Origin: Burkholderia sp. BCC0506
GTDB taxonomy: Bacteria > Pseudomonadota > Gammaproteobacteria > Burkholderiales > Burkholderiaceae
Assembly (NCBI RefSeq): GCF_902833145.1
Contig: NZ_CADFEN010000003.1
Span: 310,001 to 374,000 of the forward strand
Length of the DNA stretch: 64,000 nucleotides
Direction: 5' to 3'
Within the stretch, counting starts at the first letter, position 1; every line of letters starts with the position of its first letter. Under the pieces are notes generated by a model. That model had not been told where the DNA came from. It worked only from the letters and a program-made list of their open reading frames with translations, and did not search any database. Of this stretch, positions 1 through 8,401 are shown one piece after another. Both the position numbers and the translations under genes were made by a program.

Positions 1-513
1 GGTCGCGATGCTGAGCGCGATCACGTCGGAGCTCGCGCCGATCGCCGCGCCCGTGACGGGCCCGACGATGTAGGTGACGGCGCCCGCGCCGATCGTCGTC
101 ATGCTGACCGCGTCGGTATAGCCGAACGCGCGCGCGACGCACGCGCCGACGATGAACGGCAGCACGGTGCCGAGCAGCAGCGACACGACGCCGACGAGCC
201 CGGCCTTGCGCGCCTCGGTCGGCTGCACTTCGAACGCGGTCGCGACGATCGCGAAATCGCGCAGCATCGCGCCGCCCATCAGGCCGATGCCGGCGAACAG
301 CTTGACGTCGGCCAGCCCCTTCTCGCCACCGGTGAAGGCGCCGCCGACGTAGGCGAGCACGAGGCCGATCACGATCGCGATCGCGGAGCCGTGCACGCGG
401 CCGAACGTGAGCTTGCGCGACGCGATCGACGACAGCCACATGATCAGGCCGACCAGTGCGAACGACGCGACGAGCCCGTTGTGGGCGACGGTTTTTTCGA
501 GCATCTGCAGCAT
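1..513 (-). CDS. madM: malonate transporter subunit MadM (partial, C-terminus beyond window)
   Basis: Integral membrane subunit of the two-component MadLM malonate importer. The 171 visible codons begin ATG at 513 (reading MLQMLEKTVAHNG) with a GGAG eight bases upstream, and show several long hydrophobic segments with glycine-rich stretches typical of MadM. The reading frame stays open to base 1, so the C-terminal third of the usual roughly 250-residue protein lies outside. It follows madL with an 11-base gap, so the two are one operon. The rest of a malonate decarboxylase (mdc) cluster, if present, would be to the left; none of it is visible here. Family assignment rests on the MadL-MadM pair and is firm; the substrate is inferred from the family. 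Confidence 0.85.
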   Translation of the reverse strand, partial: MLQMLEKTVAHNGLVASFALVGLIMWLSSIASRKLTFGRVHGSAIAIVIGLVLAYVGGAFTGGEKGLADVKLFAGIGLMGGAMLRDFAIVATAFEVQPTEARKAGLVGVVSLLLGTVLPFIVGACVARAFGYTDAVSMTTIGAGAVTYIVGPVTGAAIGASSDVIALSIAT

Positions 514-524
514 GGCGGCCTCCG

Positions 525-920
525 TCACTGTTCTTCGAATTGCGGCACGCCCGCGAAGGCCGTGTCGTCGCGCCCGGTACGGGCCAATACCGCGATGCAG
601 CATGCGCAGATCGCGACCGCGCCGACGGCGGCCAGCAGCGCGACCGGGCCGCCTTTCAGCGCGGCGACGACGTTCTGGTTCGCGGCCATCGCGACGACGA
701 CCGGGATGTACATCGCGCCCCAGAAACCGACGCCGGCCTCGGTCTCCTTCGGCAGCCAGCCGCGCCGATGCAGCCACAGGCGCAGGCAGATCAGCAGCAG
801 CATCGCGATGCCGACGCCGCCGACGTTGGTCTTCACGCCGATGGCTGCGCCGAGCAGGTCGCCGAGAAACAGTCCGGCCAGGTGGCAGAACGCCAGCAGC
901 GCGGTTCCGTAGATGATCAT
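525..920 (-). CDS. madL: malonate transporter subunit MadL
   Basis: Small membrane subunit (131 residues, the usual MadL length) of the MadLM malonate transporter. It starts MIIYGTALLAFCHLAGLFLG, which matches the MadL N-terminus, and contains the conserved glycine segment around VGGVGIAMLLL (residues 34-44) plus about four hydrophobic helices. An open frame extends upstream to 1250 but is rich in Arg and Pro and is not coding, so the ATG at 920 is chosen. It is the first gene of the madLM operon and lies divergent from a LysR regulator, the usual arrangement for a substrate-induced uptake operon. Confidence 0.87.
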   Translation of the reverse strand: MIIYGTALLAFCHLAGLFLGDLLGAAIGVKTNVGGVGIAMLLLICLRLWLHRRGWLPKETEAGVGFWGAMYIPVVVAMAANQNVVAALKGGPVALLAAVGAVAICACCIAVLARTGRDDTAFAGVPQFEEQ

Positions 921-1249
921 GAGTCGTCTCCAGTCTCTTCGTGACGGGCGCCTGACGCGTGCGGGAGCCAGGCCCGCACGCCGATCCCGGGCGGACTGTC
1001 TGTCTCCTGCGGCGGGGCGCCGCGGCCCGGCGGCTCGTCGTGCGAGCACGTTCTCGGGGTCGATGGGATGATGCGGTTTCGGGCCGGACGCCGGATGGCT
1101 TAGACTGACCGATGCAGCCGGCGGCGCGACACGGGCTACGCGTCCGGCGCCCCCCGTTCGCGGAGGCCGCACTGGCGCGTGATCCGATACTAGCGCCGCA
1201 CAATCCGGCCATTTATGAAGTTGTCGAAACCGATTCAGTGGATTTAGCA
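921..1249. promoter_or_regulatory. divergent intergenic region madL / LysR
   Basis: A 329-base stretch between madL and the LysR gene. It must hold both promoters and the LysR binding site. The left two thirds are very GC-rich and featureless; the last 60 bases next to the regulator are clearly richer in A and T, where the promoter is most likely. I could not identify a convincing -35/-10 pair or an inverted repeat. Confidence 0.4.
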
Positions 1250-2098
1250 ATGCGTCCGTTACCGCCCGAACTGCTGCGCAGCTTCGTCGCCGTCGCCCAG
1301 TCCGGCAGCTTCACCGCCGCGTCCGAGCGCGTGAACCTGTCGCAGTCGACCGTCAGCCAGCATATCCGCCGCCTCGAGGAGCTGCTCGACCGGCCGCTGT
1401 TCGAGCGCGACACGCGCAACGTGCACCTGTCGCAGCACGGCGACGCGCTGTTCCGCTACGCGGTGCGCATCCTCGAACTGATGGACGAGGCCGTCACGTC
1501 GGTCTGCGGGCCGCCGCTGTCGGGCAAGGTGCGGCTCGCGATGTCGGAGGATTTCGCGTCGGCGCACCTGACGGCCGCGCTCGCGAGCTTCGTGCAGCGC
1601 AACCCGGATGTCGAGCTCGCGATCTCGACCGGGCTGTCGGGCGACCTGTTCGATGCGCTCGACGAAGGCCGGCACGATCTCGTGTTCGCGAAACGCATCG
1701 CCGGCAGCCGGCGCGGCCGCGTGATCCGCAGCGAGCCGCTGTACTGGTGCACCGGCCCCGATTCGCGGATCACCGGCCACGAGGCCGTACTGCCGCTCGC
1801 GATGCATCCGGAGCCGAGCGTGTCGCGCCGCCGCGTGCTCGAATCGCTCGAGGCCGTCGGGCGCCCTTACCGGATCGCCGTCGTGAGCAGCAGCATCGCG
1901 GTGTTGCGCGCGGCGGCGAGCGCGGGGCTCGGCGTCAGCGCGTTCGCCGGCTACGTGATTCCGGCCGGGCTCGCGCGGCTCGACGCGGGGTTGCCCGAAC
2001 TCGGCGAACTCGAATACGTGATCGACCGGCCCGCGGCCGCGTCGCGCTCGACGCTCGCGCTCGAAGCGACGTTGATCGCGGCGGCGGCCGAGTTGTAA
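1250..2098 (+). CDS. LysR-family regulator, probable regulator of madLM
   Basis: A 282-residue LysR-type regulator. The N-terminal winged helix-turn-helix is clear (LRSFVAVAQSGSFTAASERV, then LSQSTVSQHIRRLEELL, residues about 9-50), followed by a periplasmic-binding-protein-like effector domain. An upstream in-frame ATG exists at 1112, but the peptide it would add is Arg/Pro-rich and not LysR-like; the ATG at 1250 gives the normal family N-terminus. Being divergent from madL, it probably controls malonate uptake (MdcR-like role). This role is inferred from position only. Confidence 0.85.
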   Translation: MRPLPPELLRSFVAVAQSGSFTAASERVNLSQSTVSQHIRRLEELLDRPLFERDTRNVHLSQHGDALFRYAVRILELMDEAVTSVCGPPLSGKVRLAMSEDFASAHLTAALASFVQRNPDVELAISTGLSGDLFDALDEGRHDLVFAKRIAGSRRGRVIRSEPLYWCTGPDSRITGHEAVLPLAMHPEPSVSRRRVLESLEAVGRPYRIAVVSSSIAVLRAAASAGLGVSAFAGYVIPAGLARLDAGLPELGELEYVIDRPAAASRSTLALEATLIAAAAEL

Positions 2099-2262
2099 CG
2101 GCACGGCGCGCCGCGCGCGGGGCGCGATCGCGCCCGCACCTGACAGCTTTGCCCGGAACGCGTCATCGTCCGCGCAGCACCCGTTTCCGACAATGCGACT
2201 CATCGGAACGCTCGGCACCTCGCCGCGCGCATCCGTACCCGTCCCGTTGACCGGAGCCCGCC

Positions 2263-2544
2263 ATGAAGAACATCCTGCGATTCGCCGTCGCGACCGCCGC
2301 AGCCGCCGCGCTGTCCCCCGCCCTTGCCCAGACCGACGCGTCGGCGCCCACGCAGGGCCTGACACGCGCGGAAGTCATCGAGCAGCTCAAGCAGGCCTAT
2401 CTCGACGGCGAACTGCCGACGAACGACGGCAACTACCCGCCGAACGCCGCGACGCGCGCGCGCAACCGCGAGCTCGTGCAGGCCGCGAGCCCGGCCTGGC
2501 TGGCCCACGTGCCGCCCGAGCGCCAAGCGGCGTCGCCGCAATGA
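2263..2544 (+). CDS. DUF4148 family secreted protein
   Basis: A 93-residue protein with a cleavable signal peptide (MKNILRFAVATAAAAALSPA, cleavage probably after ALAQ near residue 23) followed by a short domain with TRAEVIEQLKQAYLDGELP and NDGNYPP. These are hallmarks of DUF4148 proteins, small periplasmic proteins that occur in many copies in Burkholderia genomes. No biochemical function is known. It stands alone, convergent with the dehydrogenase gene on its right. Confidence 0.8.
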   Translation: MKNILRFAVATAAAAALSPALAQTDASAPTQGLTRAEVIEQLKQAYLDGELPTNDGNYPPNAATRARNRELVQAASPAWLAHVPPERQAASPQ

Positions 2545-2583
2545 CCGGCGCCGCCGCGGCGCGCGATCGGACCAGCATCGGGA

Positions 2584-3501
2584 TCAGGGCAGGAAGCTGC
2601 GACGCCGTGCGTCGATCAGTTCGACGAGCAGCCGGTCGCGCTCCGCCGCCAGTTCCTGCATCGAGCGCTCGCCCTGGATCGCGCGCAACGCGTCGTTCAG
2701 CTTGCGATCGACTTCGGGATCGAACGACGGCGTGCCGAGGTCGTCCCACCAGCTCGTGATCGGGCCCGACAGGTGCTCGAGGAAGTGCGCGATCCCGCCC
2801 GCGCCGCCGCCCAGGTGATAGGTCAGGCACTGCCCCATCAGCCCCCAGCGCAGGCCGGGGCCCCACGCGACGGCCTTGTCCGCATCGGCGACGCTCACGA
2901 CGCCTTCGCCGACGAGGTGATACACCTCGCGGAACAGCGCGGCCGCGAGCCGGTTCGCGACGTGGCCGGTCATCTCCTTGTTCAGCACGATCGTCTGCTT
3001 GCCGAGCGCATCGTAGAACTGCTTCACGCGCGCGATCACGTCCGGGCCGGTCGCGTCGCCGCCGACCAGCTCGACGAGCGGGATCAGGTGCGGCGGATTG
3101 AACGGATGCGCGATCAGGCAGCGTTCCGGATGCTTCGCGCATGCGGTCTGGATGTCGGACATCTTCAGGCCCGACGAGCTCGATGCGATCGGCACGTGCG
3201 CGGGCAGCACGTCGTCCATCTGACGATAGAGCGCGCGCTTCAGGTCGAGTCGCTCGGGACCGCTCTCCTGCACGAAGTCGACGCCGTCCAGCGCACGCAC
3301 GAGATCGGCGTCGAACCACAGCCGCGCGGAAAGTTCGGCGGCCCGTTCGCCGAGGAATGCGGTGAGCGCGTCGCGCAGCCGCGCGTCGGCCTGCGGCGCC
3401 GGGTCGGTCGCGACGACGTCGAAGCCCTGCGTCAGGTAGAAGGCGGCCCAGCTCGCGCCGATCACGCCGGTGCCGACGATCGCGATACGTCGAATGTCCA
3501 T
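2584..3501 (-). CDS. 3-hydroxyacyl-CoA dehydrogenase / L-carnitine dehydrogenase-type oxidoreductase
   Basis: A 305-residue NAD-dependent dehydrogenase. The Rossmann loop is IAIVGTGVIGASWAAF (residues 6-21), then the HAD-family landmarks ASSSSGL, AHPFNPPHLIPLVELVGG (catalytic His in the HPFNPP segment) and NKEMTGHVANRLAAALFREV. The single-domain length and the WGPGLRWGLMG segment resemble L-carnitine dehydrogenases and short 3-hydroxyacyl-CoA dehydrogenases more than FadB-type fusions. The longer frame up to 3561 adds an Arg/Pro-rich leader, so ATG 3501 is taken. No carnitine genes are adjacent, so the substrate is open. Confidence 0.8.
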   Translation of the reverse strand: MDIRRIAIVGTGVIGASWAAFYLTQGFDVVATDPAPQADARLRDALTAFLGERAAELSARLWFDADLVRALDGVDFVQESGPERLDLKRALYRQMDDVLPAHVPIASSSSGLKMSDIQTACAKHPERCLIAHPFNPPHLIPLVELVGGDATGPDVIARVKQFYDALGKQTIVLNKEMTGHVANRLAAALFREVYHLVGEGVVSVADADKAVAWGPGLRWGLMGQCLTYHLGGGAGGIAHFLEHLSGPITSWWDDLGTPSFDPEVDRKLNDALRAIQGERSMQELAAERDRLLVELIDARRRSFLP

Positions 3502-3592
3502 GGTTGTCCCGTGTGGTGGTCTGCGGATATGCCGCGGCGATTGTCGCATCGATTCCCGCATGCATGCGTCGACATGCGATTGCGAATGCCCT

Positions 3593-3621
3593 CTTGAAAT
3601 GCGCGGCGGCGGCCACTAATT
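3593..3621 (+). promoter_or_regulatory. candidate sigma-32 heat-shock promoter of the hsp20 pair
   Basis: CTTGAA at 3593-3598 matches the sigma-32 -35 box; 14 bases later CCACTAAT (3613-3620) is a weaker match to CCCCATnT. Position upstream of two small heat-shock genes fits, leaving a 5' leader of roughly 120 nt. The -10 match is partial, so this is a candidate only. Confidence 0.35.
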
Positions 3622-3746
3622 AAGCGTCGTCGGGCCGTGCCGCATGCCACGCACCGCCCCCGTATCGACCCCGTGGAGCCCCCCGTCGCGCCCGCCGCAG
3701 GCGACGCGCGGTCACGTCTCCCGCGTTCCCTGTTCAGGAGGACAAC

Positions 3747-4184
3747 ATGAGCGGTATCCATCACGGCTACGACCTGTTCGACGAATTCGCCCGCGTGCAA
3801 CGGCAGATGGCGAGCCTGCTCGGCGAACGCCCGTCGGGCATCCGCGCGGTGCGCCCCGGCGCGTTCCCCGCCCTCAACGTCGGCGCGACCGACGATGCGA
3901 TCGAGATCGTCGCGTTCGCGCCCGGCATGGCCGCGGCCGACTTCGACGTGTCGATCGACAAGGACCTGCTGACGATCAGCGGCGAGCGCAAGCCGGCGCC
4001 GCGCGAAGGCGACGACGTGCGCACCTATGCGCAGGAGCGCTTTCACGGCGCGTTCCGCCGCGTGGTCGAGCTGCCGCGCGACGCGGACCCCGACCAGGTC
4101 AGCGCCCGCTACGAAAACGGCTGCCTGCTGATTCGCGTCGGCCGGCGCGAAGCATCGAAGCCGCGTGCGATCACGATTCAGTAA
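3747..4184 (+). CDS. Hsp20/alpha-crystallin family small heat-shock protein (first of pair)
   Basis: A 145-residue small heat-shock protein, an ATP-independent holdase. The alpha-crystallin domain occupies about residues 40-135 (FPALNVGATDDAIEIVAFAPG through LLTISGERK to YENGCLLIRVGRR); the C-terminal ITIQ resembles the I-x-I tail that caps neighbouring dimers. A strong GGAGGA sits just before the ATG. The second hsp20 follows 16 bases later, so the two are cotranscribed. The N-terminal arm is short. Confidence 0.9.
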   Translation: MSGIHHGYDLFDEFARVQRQMASLLGERPSGIRAVRPGAFPALNVGATDDAIEIVAFAPGMAAADFDVSIDKDLLTISGERKPAPREGDDVRTYAQERFHGAFRRVVELPRDADPDQVSARYENGCLLIRVGRREASKPRAITIQ

Positions 4185-4200
4185 CCTTCAGGATACCGAC

Positions 4201-4611
4201 ATGAACACGAACCCGACCCTGGCCGAACGCCACCCGAGCACCGTTCACGCAGCCGCCGCCGAAGCCGCGCGCCGGCCGGCGATCACGCCGTCCGTCGACA
4301 TCGCCGAGGACGCACGCGGCGTCACGCTGCGGGCAGACCTGCCCGGCGTGCCGCGCGAGAACCTCGACGTGAAGGTGCACGACACGACGCTGACGATCGA
4401 GGCCGCGACGCACCTCGACACGCCGGCCGACCTGCGCGTGCGACACGCGGAAGTGCGTGCGACGCGCTATGCACGGTCCTTCGTGCTGAGCGCCGATCTC
4501 GACACGTCGCGGATCGACGCGAACCTGCGCGACGGCGTGCTGACGCTGACGATCCCGCGCCGCGAGGAAACGCGTCCGCGCCGCATCGACGTGACCGCCG
4601 GCAATGCCTGA
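4201..4611 (+). CDS. Hsp20/alpha-crystallin family small heat-shock protein (second of pair)
   Basis: A 136-residue Hsp20 paralogue. The alpha-crystallin domain runs from about residue 28 to 130 (TPSVDIAEDARGVTLRADLP, DLDTSRIDANLRDGVLTLTI with the conserved GVLTLTIP strand). The N-terminal arm is Ala-rich. It lies 16 bases behind the first hsp20 and is followed by a terminator, giving a two-gene chaperone operon. The two proteins are clearly diverged, as in other class A/B Hsp20 pairs that co-assemble; co-assembly here is inference. Confidence 0.9.
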   Translation: MNTNPTLAERHPSTVHAAAAEAARRPAITPSVDIAEDARGVTLRADLPGVPRENLDVKVHDTTLTIEAATHLDTPADLRVRHAEVRATRYARSFVLSADLDTSRIDANLRDGVLTLTIPRREETRPRRIDVTAGNA

Positions 4612-4647
4612 GTGCCGACGCGTGTCGTGACGTGACGCGACGCGCAT

Positions 4648-4686
4648 GAAAAAGCCCCGCCCCGGCGCGATGCCGGGCGGGGCTTT
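4648..4686 (+). terminator. intrinsic terminator of the hsp20 operon
   Basis: AAAAGCCCCGCCC on the left pairs with GGGCGGGGCTTTT on the right, extended by CGGC/GCCG with one bulged C, closing a small loop and ending in TTTT. The flanking A and T runs make it potentially bidirectional, so it may also stop the minus-strand zinc-ribbon transcript coming from the right. Confidence 0.85.
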
Positions 4687-4728
4687 TGTGCATCGGGCCG
4701 CCCGCGTTCAGACACGCGGGCTGCGGCT

Positions 4729-5031
4729 TCAATCGAAATCGAACAGGTCGAACACCGACTTCTTGCGACGCCGGCCGTCGTGCCGGTCGCGTTCGTCGTA
4801 CGAGCGGCCGTCGCGCCCCCAGCCGTCATCGCGGCCGCGCGGCATGTGCGCTGCGTGTTGCGCCGGCGCGGTGTCGCGGCGGGCCGGCACGTCGCCGGTG
4901 TCGCGGGCGATCAGCTTGTCGAGTTCGCCGCGATCGAGCCACACGCCGCGGCAGGTCGGACAGTAGTCGATCTCGATCGACTGGCGCTCGGCCATCAGCA
5001 GGTCGGGCGTCTTGCAGACAGGACATTTCAT
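4729..5031 (-). CDS. TFIIB-type zinc-ribbon protein
   Basis: A 100-residue protein with an N-terminal zinc ribbon: CPVC (residues 3-6) and CPTC (24-27) followed by RGVWLDRGELDKLI, the signature of the zf-TFIIB family of small bacterial proteins. The C-terminal half is highly charged, rich in Arg and Asp, and ends KKSVFDLFDFD, an acidic tail conserved in this family. ATG 5031 has AAAGGAG upstream. Function unknown; the zinc-binding fold and charged tail suggest a nucleic-acid- or protein-binding role. It lies just downstream of terC and may be cotranscribed. Confidence 0.8.
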   Translation of the reverse strand: MKCPVCKTPDLLMAERQSIEIDYCPTCRGVWLDRGELDKLIARDTGDVPARRDTAPAQHAAHMPRGRDDGWGRDGRSYDERDRHDGRRRKKSVFDLFDFD

Positions 5032-5121
5032 CGCGTTGCTCCTTTCCGTGCGGATTTCATCCGGATTCCATATGACACGCACGAGCCGGCCGCCGCAGCG
5101 GCCGGCGTCGCGCGCACCGGT

Positions 5122-5877
5122 TCAGTCGCGCGCCGCGTGCGTCGCCCGCTTCGCCTTCGCGCGCCGCGCCAGCATGTTCATGCCCTCGACGAACGCCGAG
5201 AACGCCATCGCCGCATAGATGTACCCCTTCGGCACGTGCGAACCGAACCCCTCGGCGATCAGCGTCATGCCGATCACGACCAGGAACGACAGCGCGAGCA
5301 TCACGATCGTCGGGTTGCGGTCGATGAAGCGTGCGAGCGGCTGCGCGGCGAACAGCATCACGGTCACCGCGACGATCACCGCGACGAACATGATCGGGAC
5401 GTGCTCGGTCATGCCGATCGCGGTCACGATGCTGTCGATCGAGAACACGATGTCGAGCATCACGATCTGGCCGATCGCGGCCCACATCGTCAGGCCGGCC
5501 GCGCCGGCGGCCCCGTTCGCGCCGTCGCCGTCGTGCGACACGTGGTGATGGATCTCGGTGGTCGCCTTCCACACGAGGAACAGGCCGCCCGACAGCAGGA
5601 TCATGTCGCGCCACGAGAACGCATGGCCGAACAGCGTGAACACGGGTTCGGTCAGGCTCGCGATCCACGCGACGCTGCCGAGCAGCGCGAGGCGCATCAC
5701 CAGCGCGAGCGCGATGCCGAGGCGCTGCGTGCGGGCGCGCTGCACTTCGGGCAGCTTGTTGCTGAGGATCGAGATGAAGATCAGGTTGTCGATGCCGAGC
5801 ACGACTTCCATCACGACGAGCGTCAGGAGCGCGGCCCAGACGGCGGGGTCGGCGGCAAGCGTCAGCAGGTAGTCCAT
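5122..5877 (-). CDS. TerC family integral membrane protein
   Basis: A 251-residue multi-pass membrane protein. The TerC signature [23 protein letters not shown] is at residues about 21-43, and a second acidic membrane motif [18 protein letters not shown] lies in the middle (about 140-157). TerC proteins are linked to tellurite resistance and to export or handling of metals such as manganese at the inner membrane. No Shine-Dalgarno is obvious upstream of the ATG. It is divergent from a NhaR-like regulator, which suggests control by ions or envelope state; that is inference. Confidence 0.88.
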   Translation of the reverse strand: MDYLLTLAADPAVWAALLTLVVMEVVLGIDNLIFISILSNKLPEVQRARTQRLGIALALVMRLALLGSVAWIASLTEPVFTLFGHAFSWRDMILLSGGLFLVWKATTEIHHHVSHDGDGANGAAGAAGLTMWAAIGQIVMLDIVFSIDSIVTAIGMTEHVPIMFVAVIVAVTVMLFAAQPLARFIDRNPTIVMLALSFLVVIGMTLIAEGFGSHVPKGYIYAAMAFSAFVEGMNMLARRAKAKRATHAARD

Positions 5878-5987
5878 GGGAGGGGCCGATACGAAAGTGG
5901 AAAACCTGATGATAGGATGCCCCGGACTTCGAAAAAATCAGAGAGAATCTGACTTTAGGTTCGGTTTTTACGATATATCGCTCGTCG

Positions 5988-6881
5988 ATGCTGAATTTCC
6001 GACATCTGTACTACTTCTGGGTCGTCGTGAAGGAAGGCGGCTTCGCGCGCGCGGCCGAGCGGCTCGACATGGCCGTGCAGACGATCAGCGCGCAGGTGCG
6101 CGAGCTGGAAAAATCGCTCGGGCACCAGTTGCTGCGCCCGGCCGGGCGCGGCGTCGCGATGACCGACGCCGGGCAGGCCGCGTTCGCGCGTGCGGAAATC
6201 ATCTTCGAGATGGGCCGGCTGATTCCCGACGACGTGCGCGCGGCGGCCAGCCAGCCGACCGTGCGGCTCGCGGTCGGCCTCGCGGACGGCATCTCCAAGC
6301 TCGCCGCGCACGCGATCCTGGCGCCGGTGCTCGATACGCCCACGCTGCGGCTGCTGTGCCACGAGGGCGAGCACGACGCGCTGCTCGCGGAGCTCGCGCT
6401 GCATCATCTGGATCTCGTGCTGGCCGGCCAGGGCGCGCCGTCGGGGTCGAACCTGCGCGTGACGAGCGAGCGGCTCGTCGCGTCGCCGGTCGACTGGTAC
6501 GGGCCCGCGGCGCTCGTCACGCCGGCCGCGCGGCAGCGCTTTCCGCAGTGCCTGGCCGGCCTGCCCGTGCTGCTGCCGACCGCGCATTCGGCATTGCGCG
6601 CGCGCCTCGACGTGTGGCTGGAAAGCGAACGGATCGTGCCGCGCGTGGCCGGCGAGTTCGAGGACAGCGCGCTGATGGCCGTGTTCGCGGCGCGCGGGCT
6701 CGGCGTGTTTCCGCTGAGCGAGCTCGGCGCGAACGATGCGTCGCTGTTGCGCGGGCTCAGGCGGCTCGGGCGCGCGGGCGACGTGACCGAGGAGATCCAC
6801 GCGATCCGCTCGCGGCGCGGCGAACATCATCCGCTGACGGCGCAATTGCTGGCCGCGGCGCGCGGCGCGCCGGCCGGCTGA
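5988..6881 (+). CDS. NhaR-like LysR-family transcriptional activator
   Basis: A 297-residue LysR-type regulator. Its start (MLNFRHLYYFWVVVKEGGFA) and the helix-turn-helix AVQTISAQVRELEKSLG are typical of the NhaR branch, which responds to sodium in enterobacteria. A C-terminal effector domain follows. There is no clear ribosome-binding site. It is divergent from terC with a 110-base gap, so terC is the likely target; no antiporter gene is adjacent. Confidence 0.82.
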   Translation: MLNFRHLYYFWVVVKEGGFARAAERLDMAVQTISAQVRELEKSLGHQLLRPAGRGVAMTDAGQAAFARAEIIFEMGRLIPDDVRAAASQPTVRLAVGLADGISKLAAHAILAPVLDTPTLRLLCHEGEHDALLAELALHHLDLVLAGQGAPSGSNLRVTSERLVASPVDWYGPAALVTPAARQRFPQCLAGLPVLLPTAHSALRARLDVWLESERIVPRVAGEFEDSALMAVFAARGLGVFPLSELGANDASLLRGLRRLGRAGDVTEEIHAIRSRRGEHHPLTAQLLAAARGAPAG

Positions 6882-6997
6882 AGCGAGCGCGACATCAAAC
6901 GAAACTATAATGTCGCCCCGGCCATACGAGATGCGTGCGCGCGCCTGTCCGGGCATTCCCGTTGCGCCGCCTCTCGCCGAGCCTTCTGAAAGACGCC

Positions 6998-8155
6998 ATG
7001 CACAACCGACTTCGCCTGTTTTCCGTTCCGTGCGCGCTCGCGGCCGCGACCGTGCTGGCGGCATGCTCGTCGCCGCCCAAGCCGATCTACCAGCAGGAAC
7101 AGTTCGACGCGACGAGCAGCCCGTATGCGCATACGTTCCACGCGAAATCCGACGCGGCGTGCGAGGCCGCGCGGCGCGCGCTGCTGAGCCAGGGCTACGT
7201 GGTGTCGTCGTCGCGCGACGACGCGGTCGACGGCAGCAAGAATTTCCAGCCGAGCAACGACATGCACGTCGTGATCGAGTTTCACGTCGTGTGCGCGGAC
7301 GCGAACGCGGACGGCTCGTCGAGCATCGCGTACGTGAACGCGGTGCAGGACCGCTATACGCTGAAGAAGTCGAATACGTCGGCCAGCGTCGGCCTGAGCG
7401 TGTTCGGCTCGCTGTCGCTGCCGATCGGGTCGAGCGACGATGCGCTCGTCAAGACCGCGAGCGAGACGATTCCCGCCGGCGTGTTCTACGAGCGCTTCTT
7501 CAATCTCGTCGACCATTTCCTGAAGATCGACCCGGCGCGCCGCGACCGCGCGACCGTGAAGGCCGCCGAGAAGGAGCCGGTCGCGCCGCTGCCCGAACCC
7601 GCGCCGACGCCGCAGGGCGAACCGATGAAGATGACCACGCCGGTCGTGCCGACGCCGCCCGCGGCGCCCGTGCCGCTTTCGGTGCCGGGCGTGGCGCCCG
7701 GATCGGGCGCGAATGCCGTGCCGGCCGCGGCATCGGCCGTCGCGGCGCCGGCCGCGATGCGCGCTGCCGCGCCGGCGGCGGCGTCCGGGTCGGCGCCGGC
7801 TTCGGGTGCGGCACCCGCGGCGGCGTCCGCCCCGGCGCCTGCGTCGACCCCTGCCCCCGCTTCGGCTGCCGCGCCCGCTTCGGCGCCTGTGCCGGCCTCC
7901 GGTCCGGCAATCACGCAGGCCCCTTCGTCGACTTCCGGTTCGACGGCCGCACCGGCTTCCGCGCCCAAGTCTGCTTCGACTCCGACAGCACCGCCGGCCG
8001 CCACCTCGCCGTCATCGGCCGCGCCCGCGCCTTCGTCCGCGGCATCCGCACCCGCATCGGCATCGGCGCCGTCGAGCGCAGCGCCTGCGCCGGCTGCCGC
8101 CAGCCCGGTGGCTTCGTCCGCGCCGTCCGGCGCGAGCACACCGGCCGCGAATTGA
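6998..8155 (+). CDS. DUF2242 family lipoprotein with long Ala/Pro/Ser-rich tail
   Basis: A 385-residue lipoprotein. The signal peptide ends in a lipobox VLAAC with Cys23 as the lipid-anchored residue. Residues about 30-190 form the DUF2242 domain (FDATSSPYAHTFHAKSDAACEAARRALLSQGY, then ASVGLSVFGSLSLPIGSSDDALVKTASETI). From about residue 215 to the end the sequence is low complexity, almost only Ala, Pro, Ser and Gly in loose repeats. An upstream in-frame codon at 6935 is ignored because it would hide the signal peptide. Function is unknown; the tail could span the periplasm or cell wall. Confidence 0.82.
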   Translation: MHNRLRLFSVPCALAAATVLAACSSPPKPIYQQEQFDATSSPYAHTFHAKSDAACEAARRALLSQGYVVSSSRDDAVDGSKNFQPSNDMHVVIEFHVVCADANADGSSSIAYVNAVQDRYTLKKSNTSASVGLSVFGSLSLPIGSSDDALVKTASETIPAGVFYERFFNLVDHFLKIDPARRDRATVKAAEKEPVAPLPEPAPTPQGEPMKMTTPVVPTPPAAPVPLSVPGVAPGSGANAVPAAASAVAAPAAMRAAAPAAASGSAPASGAAPAAASAPAPASTPAPASAAAPASAPVPASGPAITQAPSSTSGSTAAPASAPKSASTPTAPPAATSPSSAAPAPSSAASAPASASAPSSAAPAPAAASPVASSAPSGASTPAAN

Positions 8156-8401
8156 CCGCGCTCCCGTAGCGTCGCGTCTGCCCTCATGCGGCGCGACGGT
8201 ACGCCTCTCGTCCGCAGCATGCTCCGAGATCCTTCCCGCCCATCCGGCCATGTGCCGGCCGCGCATGGCCGTGCGGGATTTGACGCAAAGGGCAGCGCCG
8301 ATGCATCGCGGTCAGCCATGCGCGGCGCATGCCCGGTCGCCCCACGCGAAAATCGCCGGCAACCCGCCATCTCGCGTCGCGCGGCTTGCCCGTGCCCTCG
8401 C

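Noticed and set aside
3622-3746. ROSE or fourU RNA thermometer before hsp20
   Set aside because: No U-rich anti-Shine-Dalgarno segment pairing with the GGAGGA was found by eye.
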